Below, one piece after another: positions 1 to 9,216 of a stretch of DNA of 64,000 nucleotides. The first letter of the stretch is position 1. Each line of letters opens with the position of its first letter. The DNA comes from Tunturiibacter empetritectus (GTDB lineage Bacteria; Acidobacteriota; Terriglobia; Terriglobales; Acidobacteriaceae). The stretch spans positions 2,542,001 through 2,606,000 of the forward strand of contig NZ_JACCCU010000001.1 in the NCBI RefSeq assembly GCF_013410875.1, read 5' to 3'. Below the pieces are notes generated by a model. The model had not been told where the DNA came from. It did no database searches and saw nothing but the letters and a program-made list of their open reading frames with translations. The position numbers and the translations under genes are program-made.

Positions 1-16
1 CGAATAGAACAGCCCT

Positions 17-48
17 CTCGCCGCAAAGGTTACTCGCCGCAAAGGTTA
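17..48. repeat. Perfect 16-bp tandem duplication
   Basis: The unit CTCGCCGCAAAGGTTA occurs twice back to back. It lies just outside the 3' end of the minus-strand thioredoxin gene and has no coding role that I can see. It is probably a local slippage duplication. Confidence 0.8.
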
Positions 49-73
49 CTCTTGGATCTCGGCAGTGCTCCCT

Positions 74-601
74 CTAATGCTCCGCGAGCAATACATCCAC
101 ATCCGCTTTGAAGTCCGCCTGCCTCACTGCTCCAACATAAGTCTTCGCCACACGCCCCTGCCGATCCACCAGTACCGTCGTAGGCACACCGACCATGCCA
201 TAAGCCATCTGCGATCCCGGTTCCGGCAATGCCACCGGATACGGCACGCCAAACTCCTCCACAAACTGCTTCACCTTCGCCGTTCCCCCTTCATCGACGG
301 CCACTCCCACCACCGCCAGTCCCTGCGGCCCCAACTCCTGCGACAGTCGAATCAGCCCCGGTGTCTCCTCCCAGCACGGCCCGCACCAGCTTGCCCAGTA
401 GTTCACCAGCACCACCTGCCCCCGATGTTCCGCCATCCTCCACGTGCCGCCGTCGAGCTGTGTCATCACCAGCGCCGGCATCGCCCTCCTGTCAGCCATC
501 GGTGTCATCCCGCCCGACTGCCGGGTCGCGAAGTACCACGCCCCACTCACCACCGCAAACCCGATCAAGCCAACCCCATACCCTACCCACCTCGACCGCA
601 T
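74..601 (-). CDS. TlpA/ResA-type membrane-anchored thioredoxin-fold protein
   Basis: A 175-aa protein with an N-terminal hydrophobic segment (about residues 5-24, signal anchor) followed by a redoxin/thioredoxin fold. The active site WCGPC follows NYWAS, as in TlpA/ResA/DsbE proteins, and the cis-Pro loop appears as GVPTTVLVD. Known members reduce or shuttle disulfides on the outer face of the membrane, often for cytochrome c maturation; no cytochrome genes are visible here, so the partner is unknown. An upstream TTG would add seven residues, but the ATG at 601 is preferred because GGGGAG stands 7 nt before it. The gene is divergent from the phospholipase C-like gene. Confidence 0.85.
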   Translation of the reverse strand: MRSRWVGYGVGLIGFAVVSGAWYFATRQSGGMTPMADRRAMPALVMTQLDGGTWRMAEHRGQVVLVNYWASWCGPCWEETPGLIRLSQELGPQGLAVVGVAVDEGGTAKVKQFVEEFGVPYPVALPEPGSQMAYGMVGVPTTVLVDRQGRVAKTYVGAVRQADFKADVDVLLAEH

Positions 602-662
602 CGTCAGCTCCCCGCCCCCCAACTCTTTCTTCCGCCACTCGAGCTATGTACAGTTGTCAGAG

Positions 663-2006
663 ATGCTTCACACCAGCCAGAAGGGACCAACTCCCATCAC
701 TCCCACCCATCGCCGCTCCGCACTACTCAGAACGATAACCCTTCTGGCCTTATTCCTCACGGCAATTCCCGCCGTTCCCTACTCCGTCCAGACCCACCAG
801 GAGCTCATCGATCTCGCCTGGAAGCAGTCCATCCGCCCGCTCCTGCTCAAAAAATTTCCTACCCTCACCGAAGCCCAGCTGCAGGAGGCACACGCCTACG
901 CCTACGGCGGCAGCGCCATTCAGGACTTCGGCTACTACCCCTTCGGCAACGCCTTCTTCTCCGACCTCACCCACTATGTTCGCTCCGGCGACTTCGTTCT
1001 CTCTCTTCTCCATAACGCCCACACCCCCGACGAACTGGCCTTCGCCATCGGCTCGCTCTCCCACTACATCGGCGACAACCTGGGGCACAAATACGCCGTC
1101 AACCAGTCCGTTCCCGTCGAGTTCCCCAAGCTCGAACAGAGATACGGAGCCTCGGTCAACTACGCTCAGGATCCCCACGCCCACGTTCAGACCGAGTTCG
1201 CCTTCGACATCAACCAACTCAGCAAGAGGCGCTTCGCACCCTCCGCCTACACCCGCTTCGTCGGCCTCGAAGTCCCTATCGTCCTGCTTCGCAAAGCGTT
1301 TTTCGAGACCTACGGCCTTCGCCTTCCCGACATCATCGGCACCAAAGACACCTCCATCCGCGTCTATCGCTTCGCCGTCCGCCGCTTCCTTCCCGACATC
1401 GCCCGCGCCGAGACCATCCTTCACAAAAAGAACTTCCCCACCGACACCCCCAGTCCCGATCTCGACGCCTTGGCAACCGACCTCCGCCAGGCCTCGGCCG
1501 ACAACAACTGGGAAGCCTACCGCAAAAAACCCGGCGTCCGCAGCCACCTCTTCGCAGGCTTCATCTACATCCTGCCCAAGGTCGGCTTCCTCAAGCTGCT
1601 CGCCATCAAAGGCCCCACCGAGCAGACCGAAGACCTCTACATCAAGAGCGTCAACCGCTCCATCAAGGCCATGCGCCTAGTCCTGACCAACTACGACACC
1701 ATCGACCGTTACATCGCCAATCGCGATCTCGATACCGGCGACGTCGTTCGACCCGGCGGCTACCGCCTCACCGATAGGACTTACGCCGAGCTCCTCACAA
1801 CCATCACCAAAAAGCCCGAAAACGTGGTCCCCTTCCAGCTCAAGCACGACCTCATCGCCTACTACGCCGACCCGAACTCTCCCATCGAGACAAAAAAAGA
1901 TCCGAAGCAGTGGGCCCAGGTCCAGACCAATCTGCAAACCCTGGCCTCCATGAAGACCATCGGCGCCCTTGACCCCGTTCCCGATGGCATCCTCGATGCT
2001 GACTAG
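663..2006 (+). CDS. Zinc-dependent phospholipase C-like exported protein
   Basis: A 447-aa protein with a signal peptide (hydrophobic stretch at about residues 20-36, then SVQTHQELIDLAW). The N-terminal half resembles the bacterial zinc-dependent phospholipase C / S1-P1 nuclease fold: an early TH-x-E segment, an AYGGSAIQDFGYYPFGNAFFSD-type region (conserved Asp), an SLSHYIGDNLGHKYAVN segment with His/Asp pairs, and DPHAHVQTEF. These His/Asp clusters are the kind that bind the tri-zinc site. The C-terminal half is longer than in classical PLC and has no recognised domain. The ATG at 663 was chosen because upstream in-frame sequence lacks coding character and the signal peptide begins here. The substrate is inferred only from the family. 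Confidence 0.7.
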   Translation: MLHTSQKGPTPITPTHRRSALLRTITLLALFLTAIPAVPYSVQTHQELIDLAWKQSIRPLLLKKFPTLTEAQLQEAHAYAYGGSAIQDFGYYPFGNAFFSDLTHYVRSGDFVLSLLHNAHTPDELAFAIGSLSHYIGDNLGHKYAVNQSVPVEFPKLEQRYGASVNYAQDPHAHVQTEFAFDINQLSKRRFAPSAYTRFVGLEVPIVLLRKAFFETYGLRLPDIIGTKDTSIRVYRFAVRRFLPDIARAETILHKKNFPTDTPSPDLDALATDLRQASADNNWEAYRKKPGVRSHLFAGFIYILPKVGFLKLLAIKGPTEQTEDLYIKSVNRSIKAMRLVLTNYDTIDRYIANRDLDTGDVVRPGGYRLTDRTYAELLTTITKKPENVVPFQLKHDLIAYYADPNSPIETKKDPKQWAQVQTNLQTLASMKTIGALDPVPDGILDAD

Positions 2007-2113
2007 AGGTCAAGCATCCGCTTCTCCGCACAATGCAAGCCGCTTTACCTCTTCTATGCATCCAACCGACCATACAACCAGATCCGCAGGCAACTAGATT
2101 CACAGGAGAAGCG

Positions 2114-2716
2114 ATGACGATCCTTCGCACCCACGCCCTTCGCACTCAGAACCTTCGCACGCACGCCCAACGCACTCACGCCTCGCGCACAGCCGCAGCC
2201 CTCAGCCTCATCCCGCTCCTGCTCCTCCCCGGCTGCAACAACACCGGCAAAGCCGCCGCCACACCCGCCAACTTCACCATCGGCATCAACAACCACTACC
2301 TCGACCATCCCGAGTGCCTGCTCACCGACACTCGCTTCCCCTTCGAGACCGGCGACGCCGCAACGACAAAACAGATGGATACCCTGGTCAAAAATCTTCT
2401 CCTCGAAAAATCCGTCGAGACCAGCATCCACGTCAGCCGCTACACCGTCGCCCCCGCCGGAACCCGCTACGCCCCGCGCTTCTGCTACGGCCATCGCGAG
2501 GTCACCAGCATCAACAGCTTCACGCCCGTAGCCGTCTCCAACGGCTTCAAAGAGACCACCATCACCTACAGCTACACCATGAAAGAAGTCCCCGTCTGGG
2601 CCGAGAGCCACGATGTACAAGCTGCCTTCCCCGCTATGGCTCGCGCCACCACCAGCCAGGCCACTGACACCATCACCCTTGCCCAATCCCCCGTAGGCTG
2701 GCAGGTCCCCGACTAA
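2114..2716 (+). CDS. Putative lipoprotein with repetitive N-terminus, function unknown
   Basis: A 200-aa protein starting at an ATG preceded by AGGAGA. A lipobox-like LLLLPGC lies at about residues 34-40, so the mature protein is probably lipidated and periplasmic or outer-membrane. The segment before it is unusual: four or five imperfect copies of an RTHA/LRTQ motif, encoded by near-identical CGCAC-CACGCC units at about 2123-2195. This makes a long, very basic n-region. The mature part contains two Cys (ECLL, RFCYGHRE) but no domain I recognise. It sits between the phospholipase-like gene and the amidase, all on the plus strand. Confidence 0.6.
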   Translation: MTILRTHALRTQNLRTHAQRTHASRTAAALSLIPLLLLPGCNNTGKAAATPANFTIGINNHYLDHPECLLTDTRFPFETGDAATTKQMDTLVKNLLLEKSVETSIHVSRYTVAPAGTRYAPRFCYGHREVTSINSFTPVAVSNGFKETTITYSYTMKEVPVWAESHDVQAAFPAMARATTSQATDTITLAQSPVGWQVPD

Positions 2717-2849
2717 CCCGACCAACGGGAGTGCCCAAGCACACACCGACCCACCGAGACAAGGTGTACCCGTCACGAAGTAACCGCCACGCGCTGTAGA
2801 TCCGTCCGGCAGGACAAATCTCCCGCTACAATCCTCACCAGAGGATCCA

Positions 2850-4652
2850 ATGTCGAAATCCCGCCGTGAATTCCTGACTCAAAGCACGCTCGCTGTACTC
2901 GCCTCCGCCTCCACCACCCTCGCGCAGACGCCCTCCACCCCCGCAACCCCCGGCGCGCCGCCCGCCTTCGGCACCTCACCCTCAGTCGGCCCAGAGGTCT
3001 CCCCCGCCACATTCGCCGAAGCTGAAAAGCTCGTCCAGGTCGCTCTCACTGAAAAAGACCGAGCTCAGGCCGCAGGCAATTGGCGCGCCGCGATGGCTCC
3101 TCTCTACGAACGCCGCACCGGCCCCCGCAAAGTAGCCATCCCCAACACCACCGCACCGTACTCCCTCATCAACTCAATCCTCCCCGGCCAGCCCACCCTC
3201 CCGCCAAAAAACGAATTCATCCGCACCACCTCCGACGCCCCACTCCCCACCACGGACGAAGCCATCGCCTTTGCCCCCGTCCGCCAACTCTCCCGCTGGA
3301 TTGAAACCCGCAAGCTAACCAGCACACGCCTCACCGAGATCTACCTCGCACGTATCGAGCGCCTCAATCCGAAGATCAACTGCATCATCACCCTCACCCG
3401 AGACCACGCCCTAGCGCAAGCCAAAGCCGCCGACGCCGAAATCTCCTCCGGCCACTACCGCGGCCCGCTCCACGGCATCCCCTGGGGCGCAAAAGATCTC
3501 CTCGACACCGCCAACATCGCCACCACCTGGGGCGCAGAGCCATTCCAGCACCGCGTCCCCCCCGCAGACGCCACCGTCGCCGAACGACTTAACGCCGCAG
3601 GCGCAGTCCTCATCGCCAAGCTCTCCCTCGGCGCTCTCGCCCTCAACGATGTCTGGTTCGGCGGCCAGACCATGAATCCCTGGCTTCTCGAAGAGGGCTC
3701 CTCCGGCTCAAGCGCAGGTCCAGGCGCAGCCACCGCCGCAGGCCTCGTCGCCTTCGCCATCGGCTCTGAAACCGGAGGCAGCATCGTCTCGCCGTCTATG
3801 CGTTGCGGCGTCACCGGCCTGCGCCCCACCTACGGCCGCGTCCCGCGCACAGGAGCCATGACTCTCTGCTGGTCCCTCGACAAACTCGGCCCCATGGCAC
3901 GCAGCGTCGAAGACACCATGCTCGTCCTCAACGCCATCACAGGCCCCGACGGCCATGACGTAGCCTGCGTCCTAAGCAAGCTCGACTTCGACGCAGAAGC
4001 CCCCGTAAAAAATCTAAAGGTTGGTTACTTCTCCCAGTGGATGAAGGAAGCCCCCGCCACCGACGTCGATCGCGCCGCCCTCGCCGCCATCTCTACGCTC
4101 GGCATGACGCCCGTCGAAGTCACCCTCCCTGATTGGCCCTACGACAACCTCGACCTCATCCTCTTCGCCGAAGCCGCCGCCGCCTTCGAAGAGATCACCC
4201 TCAACCACGCCGTCGACCAGCTCAAAGCCCAGGTCCCCGACGCCTGGCCCAACACCTTCCGCCAATCCCGCTTCCTCTCCGCGGTCGACTACGTCCAGGC
4301 CGACCGCCTTCGCCGCATGGTCGCCGTCGAGATGGCCCGCATCTTCGCCCCAGGCCCCAACGCTCCCGACCTCCTCCTCGTCCCCTCCCTCCGCGACGAG
4401 ATCCTCACCATCACCAACTTCACCGGCCACCCCTCCCTCACCCTCCGCGCCGGCTTCGTCGAAGTCTCCGAGGCCCGCAGCGACTGGGCACCCGACCCAG
4501 CCAAGCCTCTGCCAAAGTTCAACCCACCGCGCCGCGTCCCCCACGGCGTCACCCTCATCGGCCGCCTCTTCGACGAGGGTACTATCGCCAGTGTCGGCTT
4601 GGCTCTGGAGCGTCACTTCAACGTAGCCAAAGAAACCCCACCTGGTTTTTAG
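2850..4652 (+). CDS. Exported amidase (amidase-signature family)
   Basis: A 600-aa protein with a Tat-like leader (SRREFLTQSTLAVLASAS). The amidase-signature core lies at about residues 155-580: catalytic Lys in GIPWGAKDLLD, then EGSSGSSAGPGAATAAGLV and IGSETGGSIVSP supplying the Ser-cisSer-Lys triad, and GLRPTYGRVPRTGAM downstream. Members hydrolyse amides, and GatA belongs to the same fold, but the Tat leader and isolated position argue against a tRNA amidotransferase subunit. The first ~150 residues after the leader are a family-specific extension without a domain I can name. Start ATG has AGAGGA 5 nt upstream. Substrate unknown. Confidence 0.85.
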   Translation: MSKSRREFLTQSTLAVLASASTTLAQTPSTPATPGAPPAFGTSPSVGPEVSPATFAEAEKLVQVALTEKDRAQAAGNWRAAMAPLYERRTGPRKVAIPNTTAPYSLINSILPGQPTLPPKNEFIRTTSDAPLPTTDEAIAFAPVRQLSRWIETRKLTSTRLTEIYLARIERLNPKINCIITLTRDHALAQAKAADAEISSGHYRGPLHGIPWGAKDLLDTANIATTWGAEPFQHRVPPADATVAERLNAAGAVLIAKLSLGALALNDVWFGGQTMNPWLLEEGSSGSSAGPGAATAAGLVAFAIGSETGGSIVSPSMRCGVTGLRPTYGRVPRTGAMTLCWSLDKLGPMARSVEDTMLVLNAITGPDGHDVACVLSKLDFDAEAPVKNLKVGYFSQWMKEAPATDVDRAALAAISTLGMTPVEVTLPDWPYDNLDLILFAEAAAAFEEITLNHAVDQLKAQVPDAWPNTFRQSRFLSAVDYVQADRLRRMVAVEMARIFAPGPNAPDLLLVPSLRDEILTITNFTGHPSLTLRAGFVEVSEARSDWAPDPAKPLPKFNPPRRVPHGVTLIGRLFDEGTIASVGLALERHFNVAKETPPGF

Positions 4653-4872
4653 CCTCCGGCCAACGGAAGGATCGGAATGGATCACGCTATTAAGACCGGT
4701 ACACGAGTCATGAAGTGACCACGCACGCGCAGTGGGCCATCCGCGGCATCTCTGCCGCTAAACGAAGGCCGATGTGTACCCAGTTGGATACGGGCAAACA
4801 AAATAAACACTCTCGCCATGACAGGTACGGGATAACAATGCCGTATCGCGAAATGTGGGCCCTGGGGTGCAG

Positions 4873-5415
4873 ATGCCATCAACCAACTACTTTGACGATC
4901 TATACGGAGTCACCGAGGAACGAGCTCTCAACTTCTGGGCGTCAAATCTCCACGAGTCGATAGGAAGTGAGCAGTGGTCCCAGATCAGCGACTCGACTGG
5001 CGTATATCTCGCAAGCGTCCTCGGTCACTTCTGCCTGCAGTCGGTCGATCGAGCCGAAGTTCTCTCCCCCGACTACAACCCCGGCGATCAAGAGTTCCGT
5101 CAGTTCGCGGACCTCACACAGATCGCCGAGCTCATGATGCGCCAGCTCACCAGCGCAAAGAATCCTCTCTGGATGGAGTCTGCCGGCGCGCACATTCTCC
5201 TTTATGCCGGCTTCTTTCAAAGCCAGAATAAGCACCGCCACAACATCAACTTCTACTCCACCATGGGCCGAGAGTGCTATCTCATGGCCGCTGTAGGCAA
5301 GCGGGCCGAGATGATGAAGCTGATGGCAACAGGCTTCGATCAATACCTGTGCCATCTCGCCAACCTCCATCAGCATCTGCGCGACAGCAGATATCTGATA
5401 AGAATGGATAACTAG
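4873..5415 (+). CDS. Hypothetical helical protein
   Basis: A 180-aa product without signal peptide or obvious transmembrane segment. It is rich in Met, Leu, Ala, His and Gln and appears all-helical (for example residues around ELMMRQL and MMKLMATGFDQYLCHLANLHQHL). I do not recognise a family. The ATG at 4873 is chosen over the start six codons upstream, but neither has a strong ribosome site. About 220 bp separate it from the amidase and about 295 bp from proline dehydrogenase, so it appears to be a single-gene unit. Confidence 0.55.
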   Translation: MPSTNYFDDLYGVTEERALNFWASNLHESIGSEQWSQISDSTGVYLASVLGHFCLQSVDRAEVLSPDYNPGDQEFRQFADLTQIAELMMRQLTSAKNPLWMESAGAHILLYAGFFQSQNKHRHNINFYSTMGRECYLMAAVGKRAEMMKLMATGFDQYLCHLANLHQHLRDSRYLIRMDN

Positions 5416-5710
5416 ATTCACCTCTCGTTTGCCGTTGTGTCCATCATTTACAGCACGAGTACGTCGCATAGCGGCGGCGCCTGATCTACATCCTTCTCTA
5501 CCCTATTCAGACAGCTCAGACAGGAATGCGTGTACGTCGGTTGGTGACGCTGAAGATAGAGTCCACCGGCGCCCTCAAGGACTGGCAAAACGTTAAGCCG
5601 ATCCACTCCAATCACTGGGGAGAACAGCCGATTCACCCCGCCGAATAAGCGCAGCCTCCCTAAGCCACAGAAGCTCCAGTTACCCCTGTCTCGCCCTTCA
5701 GACTCATCCC

Positions 5711-6691
5711 GTGAAACAATGGAACTCGCGCCTTTCGGCGAATCAGAGGTTTAGTTTGCTGCGATCTGCTTTTATTGCTCTCTCTCAAAACAAGTCTTTA
5801 CGCTCATTCTCAGAGCGCTCCACAATGGGGAAGAAAATGTCGGGCCGCTTCGTCGCCGGCATGTCTGTGGAAGAGGCACTTGCTGCCTGCCAGCGCGTCA
5901 ACAAAGAAGGCATCGCCGTTAGCCTCGACTCCCTCGGCGAATCCGTCACCACCGAAGCTGAAGCCCGCACCTCCGCCGACATCTACCACCAACTCCTCGA
6001 TGCCATTCACACCCGCGGCCTCAACGCCAACGTTAGCGTGAAGCTTTCGCAGGTTGGTATGGACTTCGATCCCGCGCTTGCCGAGCGCATCGTGGGCGAG
6101 ATGGTTGAGCACGCCGCCCACGTTCAATCTTTTGTCCGCATCGACATGGAAGGCTCACCCTATACCGAAGCCACCATCGCCATGACCGAGCGCCTCGCCG
6201 CCAAGTTTCCTGGTGCTGTTGGCACAGTTCTTCAGGCTTATCTCTTCCGCACTGAAGGTGACGCCGAGCGTTTGCTCAATGAAGGCATCCGCATCCGTCT
6301 CTGCAAGGGAGCCTACAAAGAAGGCCCAGAGATCGCCTTCCCTGCTAAATCTGACGTCGATTCGAACTACGTGAAACTCATGAGGCGCATGGTCACCTTC
6401 TCTAATCCCACGACTGGCAAGGGCGTCTTCTGCGGCATTGCAACTCATGACGAAGCGATCGTCGAGCAGATGCGAGCCTTTGTTCGGGAACACAATATCG
6501 ACAAGTCGGCCTTCGAGTTTCAGATGCTCTACGGAATCCGCCGGGATCTCCAGCACCGTCTCACGGCTGAGGGCTTTGGCGTCCGCGTCTACCTCCCCTT
6601 TGGCCCGGAGTGGTATCCCTACTTCATGCGCCGCCTCGCCGAGCGCCCGGCTAACGTCATCTTCCTAGCCAAAAACTTCTTCAAAAACTAG
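5711..6691 (+). CDS. Proline dehydrogenase (monofunctional, FAD)
   Basis: A 326-aa protein matching the monofunctional bacterial PRODH layout (about 300-330 aa). It oxidises L-proline to pyrroline-5-carboxylate, passing electrons to FAD and the quinone pool. Visible signatures are VSVKLSQVG, RIDMEGSPYTEATI, GTVLQAYLFRT, RLCKGAYKE, ATHDE, FEFQMLYGIRRDL and the C-terminal FGPEWYPYFMRRLAER, with the substrate-binding Arg pair. The GTG start has no clear ribosome site, but the N-terminal helical segment fits the length of known homologues. No P5C dehydrogenase is adjacent, so the second step must be encoded elsewhere. Confidence 0.93.
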   Translation: MKQWNSRLSANQRFSLLRSAFIALSQNKSLRSFSERSTMGKKMSGRFVAGMSVEEALAACQRVNKEGIAVSLDSLGESVTTEAEARTSADIYHQLLDAIHTRGLNANVSVKLSQVGMDFDPALAERIVGEMVEHAAHVQSFVRIDMEGSPYTEATIAMTERLAAKFPGAVGTVLQAYLFRTEGDAERLLNEGIRIRLCKGAYKEGPEIAFPAKSDVDSNYVKLMRRMVTFSNPTTGKGVFCGIATHDEAIVEQMRAFVREHNIDKSAFEFQMLYGIRRDLQHRLTAEGFGVRVYLPFGPEWYPYFMRRLAERPANVIFLAKNFFKN

Positions 6692-6932
6692 CCTTGAAGA
6701 GCGGTTTTGTTTTGGGAAAAAGTTGAGCTGTGGTGAGACTCAGGATTTTGTTGTTTTGCTGGTGTTTTTGAGGGGGGTTTTGAAAAAAGTGGGTGGTTGG
6801 TGGTGGTTTTTTGCTGGTGTGAACGTGGTGGATGGGTGGTGAAACGTGGCGCGTTGCAGGCTGTTTTTCAACAGCGAAAAACACGCCACGTATTTGAACT
6901 TTATTTTCAGTTCAACGAAGCCGACTAGATTT
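6692..6932. other. Intergenic, strongly G/T-skewed tract plus inverted repeat
   Basis: Between convergent genes. About 6695-6845 is almost free of C on the plus strand (long runs of G and T). It is followed by an inverted repeat with outer arms ACGTGGCG/CGCCACGT (6844-6851, 6884-6891) and an inner stem GCTGTT/AACAGC (6860-6875). It could form a bidirectional termination structure or be a dispersed intergenic repeat. Confidence 0.5.
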
Positions 6933-8195
6933 TTACTTCAACGAAGCGGACTGAGCAGGGACCGGCTCGGCCAGCAGCTTCTCGACCAGTTCTGTCGTCT
7001 CCTTTACTAAGGCCTCGTGCGCGGGCGGATTCGCCGGGCCGGCAAAGCCTGCATGAACTTCCCTCACCCGCCCATCGCGTCCTAGAAAGAACGAGGTGGG
7101 CCAGCAGTTGAGGTTCACGCCCTGAGGGATCTTTTCATTCAACTGCTCGGTCTCTCCCGCCACCAAAACCGTGTAGGTAAGTCCATATTTTTCGATGAAG
7201 GCATGTAGCCGGGTCGGCTCTTTCAACTGATCGGCCTCTTCAAACGAGAGGTTCACTACCTCCAGTCCCTGGCTGTGAAACTGCTTGTAGAGGCTCTCCA
7301 GCATGGGCGCTTCGTCGTGGCAGTTGGGGCACCAGGACCCGCCGATCGCAACGATCACGACCTTGCCGTCGAACTGCGGATCGGTGTTGGAGACGAGCTT
7401 TCCAGTGAGGTCCGGGAAGCTGAAGGCAAAGCGCGCCGACGGGTCTTTGACCGTAGTCTGCTGGGTCGGATCGGTCATGCCGGGAAGGGCCGCCGCCCGC
7501 GCCTGTGCGGGTCTGCGAGCGGTAAGATTTTGCTGTTCGTTTACATCTGCCCGCAGTTTATTGGAGACCAGAAGGGTTCCGTCGGATTGCGGAGTGACGC
7601 TATAGAGCGCGGGGCCAGCGGCGGTGAAGTGCCCGATCAGGTACTCGTGTCCTGTCCAGCCTCCGTAGAGAGCACCGGTATCGCCGTCGATGCGCTGAAT
7701 GACAGCCTTCACCTGGTCCGAGTGAGCTGAGGGCTCAATGCGAAGCTGCCAGGCCGACTCGCCCTTGGAGGACTTAACCTCCACCTCCCAATCCCCGGGG
7801 ATGGCCGGGCCGTCCGGTTTGGCTTCGACGCCGGTTGAGCCATGGAGACTCAGAGTGACTGGATAGCGCGTAGCAGACGTGCCGAAGGTTCCCGTTAGAT
7901 GGCTATCCGCTACTATCGCGTCGAGGGTCCGTGCGTAGTAGTTGAAGGTGATCAGCAGATGATTGCCGACAAAGCTGACGCTGGAGGCGGGGCTGCGGTC
8001 TGGACCGTTGAGCTCCGGGCCATTGAGCAGAGCGGCCTGAAGGTTTTTGCCACGGCCGGTAATCTCGAGGCGAAGGGGAACCTGCTGTCCGTGGACAGTG
8101 GCATCGCCCACCCAGGGACCAGCGATTGCACCTTGCTTCGAAGCCTGAGCAACGGTAGACAGAACGACCAGAACAAGACTGGCGAAGAGCTTCAT
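6933..8195 (-). CDS. Exported two-domain TlpA-like thioredoxin-fold protein
   Basis: A 420-aa protein with an N-terminal signal peptide (cleavage near VAQASKQ). Residues about 20-235 form a beta-rich region without an assigned function. Residues about 250-410 form a thioredoxin/redoxin domain with the active site WCPNC (in GGSWCPNCHDEAP) and a downstream WPTSFFLGRDG cis-Pro loop. The two-part layout, with a beta-rich N-domain before a TlpA domain, is common in Acidobacteriota and Bacteroidota and suggests a periplasmic disulfide reductase. No partner gene is adjacent. It runs opposite to the divergent tetR unit. Confidence 0.85.
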   Translation of the reverse strand: MKLFASLVLVVLSTVAQASKQGAIAGPWVGDATVHGQQVPLRLEITGRGKNLQAALLNGPELNGPDRSPASSVSFVGNHLLITFNYYARTLDAIVADSHLTGTFGTSATRYPVTLSLHGSTGVEAKPDGPAIPGDWEVEVKSSKGESAWQLRIEPSAHSDQVKAVIQRIDGDTGALYGGWTGHEYLIGHFTAAGPALYSVTPQSDGTLLVSNKLRADVNEQQNLTARRPAQARAAALPGMTDPTQQTTVKDPSARFAFSFPDLTGKLVSNTDPQFDGKVVIVAIGGSWCPNCHDEAPMLESLYKQFHSQGLEVVNLSFEEADQLKEPTRLHAFIEKYGLTYTVLVAGETEQLNEKIPQGVNLNCWPTSFFLGRDGRVREVHAGFAGPANPPAHEALVKETTELVEKLLAEPVPAQSASLK

Positions 8196-8583
8196 GAAAG
8201 ATCTCGATTCTTTCTTAGAATTATGGGAGGTGAAGACTCAATGGGAGTCTGCTTGATCAGCAGACTCGGAGCACGCGTGTCAGGCCAGCGGGGAGCGGCG
8301 ACAACAACAGAAGCTGTACTGCATGTGCATCTTTATAAAGTAGGCCGAGCGGTGGCGACAGGTCAAGAGAGAGTTACGAAACTCTGTTTGGTAGCCATCT
8401 CACTACCGGTGCAACTTCCGAATTGACGAGATTCGTCCAGAATCCGAACACACCGTCTCTGAAATAGTGCTTGCCCTGAAGGCCAACTTTCGGTTTGCCC
8501 GTCATACGCCCGAACTTTCGACTGCGGATTTTGTTCGTGATAATCCATGTCGCGGGCTGTCGTTATTAAGATCAATTTTGCGC

Positions 8584-8613
8584 TTGACAGCCCTAAGATG
8601 ACGTGCGTACTCT
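8584..8613 (+). promoter_or_regulatory. Probable promoter of the TetR regulator gene
   Basis: TTGACA (8584-8589), an 18-nt spacer and TACTCT (8608-8613) immediately precede the ATG at 8620. The -10 hexamer lies inside the right half of the operator-like palindrome at 8594-8615. Repressor binding there would block its own promoter. Confidence 0.5.
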
Positions 8614-8615
8614 TT
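8594..8615. promoter_or_regulatory. Imperfect operator palindrome upstream of tetR
   Basis: TAAGATGAC-GTGC-GTACTCTTT. The right half is identical to that of the perfect palindrome at 9217-9238, and the left half matches it at 6 of 9 positions with the same 4-nt spacer. Inferred to be an autoregulatory site for the adjacent TetR protein. Confidence 0.6.
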
Positions 8616-8619
8616 GCTT

Positions 8620-9201
8620 ATGCGGTATTCCCAGGAACACAAAGCACGGAACCACGAGAACATTCTTTCCCTGGCCGCTCGCTCTTTCCGTGAGCACGGC
8701 GGTGACAGCAGCGGCATCGGGACTGTGATGAAGAAGGCAGGCCTGACGAAAGGGGGGTTCTACCGGCACTTTGAGAGCAAGGACGACCTGTTCGTCGAAG
8801 CGGTAGCCCGAGCATTCGACGAGATGGGAAGCGGCATGGATGTAATTGCGAGGTCCGCGCCCAAAGGCCACGCTCTGCGGGCAATGATCGAATACTATCT
8901 AAGCGCGCGCCATGCGAATTCTCCCGGAATGGGTTGTGTGATCTCCGCTCTCGGGCAGGAGTTCGCGCGAAAGCCTCTAGCCGTGCGAAAGCGGATTGAG
9001 GTCTTGCGAGAAGCGTACCGTGAGCGTCTACTGCCGTTTCTTCCTGGTCAGACGCGAGAAGAAAAGGTGACGAAGTTTCAACTTTTGTTCTCCAGTATGG
9101 CTGGGGTGCTGATTGTGGCCCGCATTACCTCTTCCCCCAAAAAGCGTGAGCAGCTGTTGATGGAGGCGAGGATTTTTTTTATAAAGTCCTTCGCTGAGTA
9201 G
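8620..9201 (+). CDS. TetR/AcrR-family transcriptional regulator
   Basis: A 193-aa protein with a classical TetR N-terminus: residues about 8-55 carry the helix-turn-helix (RSFREHGGDSSGIGTVMKKAGLTKG followed by GFYRHFESKDDLF). The C-terminal ligand domain resembles the branch with MGCVISALGQEFAR. The start at 8620 is the first ATG; an upstream TTG would add two residues. It is followed by two small genes, and near-identical palindromes stand in front of itself and in front of the downstream gene, so it probably represses both. Ligand unknown. Confidence 0.9.
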   Translation: MRYSQEHKARNHENILSLAARSFREHGGDSSGIGTVMKKAGLTKGGFYRHFESKDDLFVEAVARAFDEMGSGMDVIARSAPKGHALRAMIEYYLSARHANSPGMGCVISALGQEFARKPLAVRKRIEVLREAYRERLLPFLPGQTREEKVTKFQLLFSSMAGVLIVARITSSPKKREQLLMEARIFFIKSFAE

Positions 9202-9216
9202 TATTTTTTTGTTCAC

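Noticed and set aside
65..1015. Long plus-strand frame rich in Arg, His and Pro
   Set aside because: Antisense/other-frame shadow of the thioredoxin and phospholipase-like genes in GC-rich DNA; no ribosome site and biased composition.
4014..4685. Minus-strand Gly/Glu/Val-rich frame opposite the amidase
   Set aside because: Shadow of the amidase gene; composition is typical of an antisense frame and no domain is visible.
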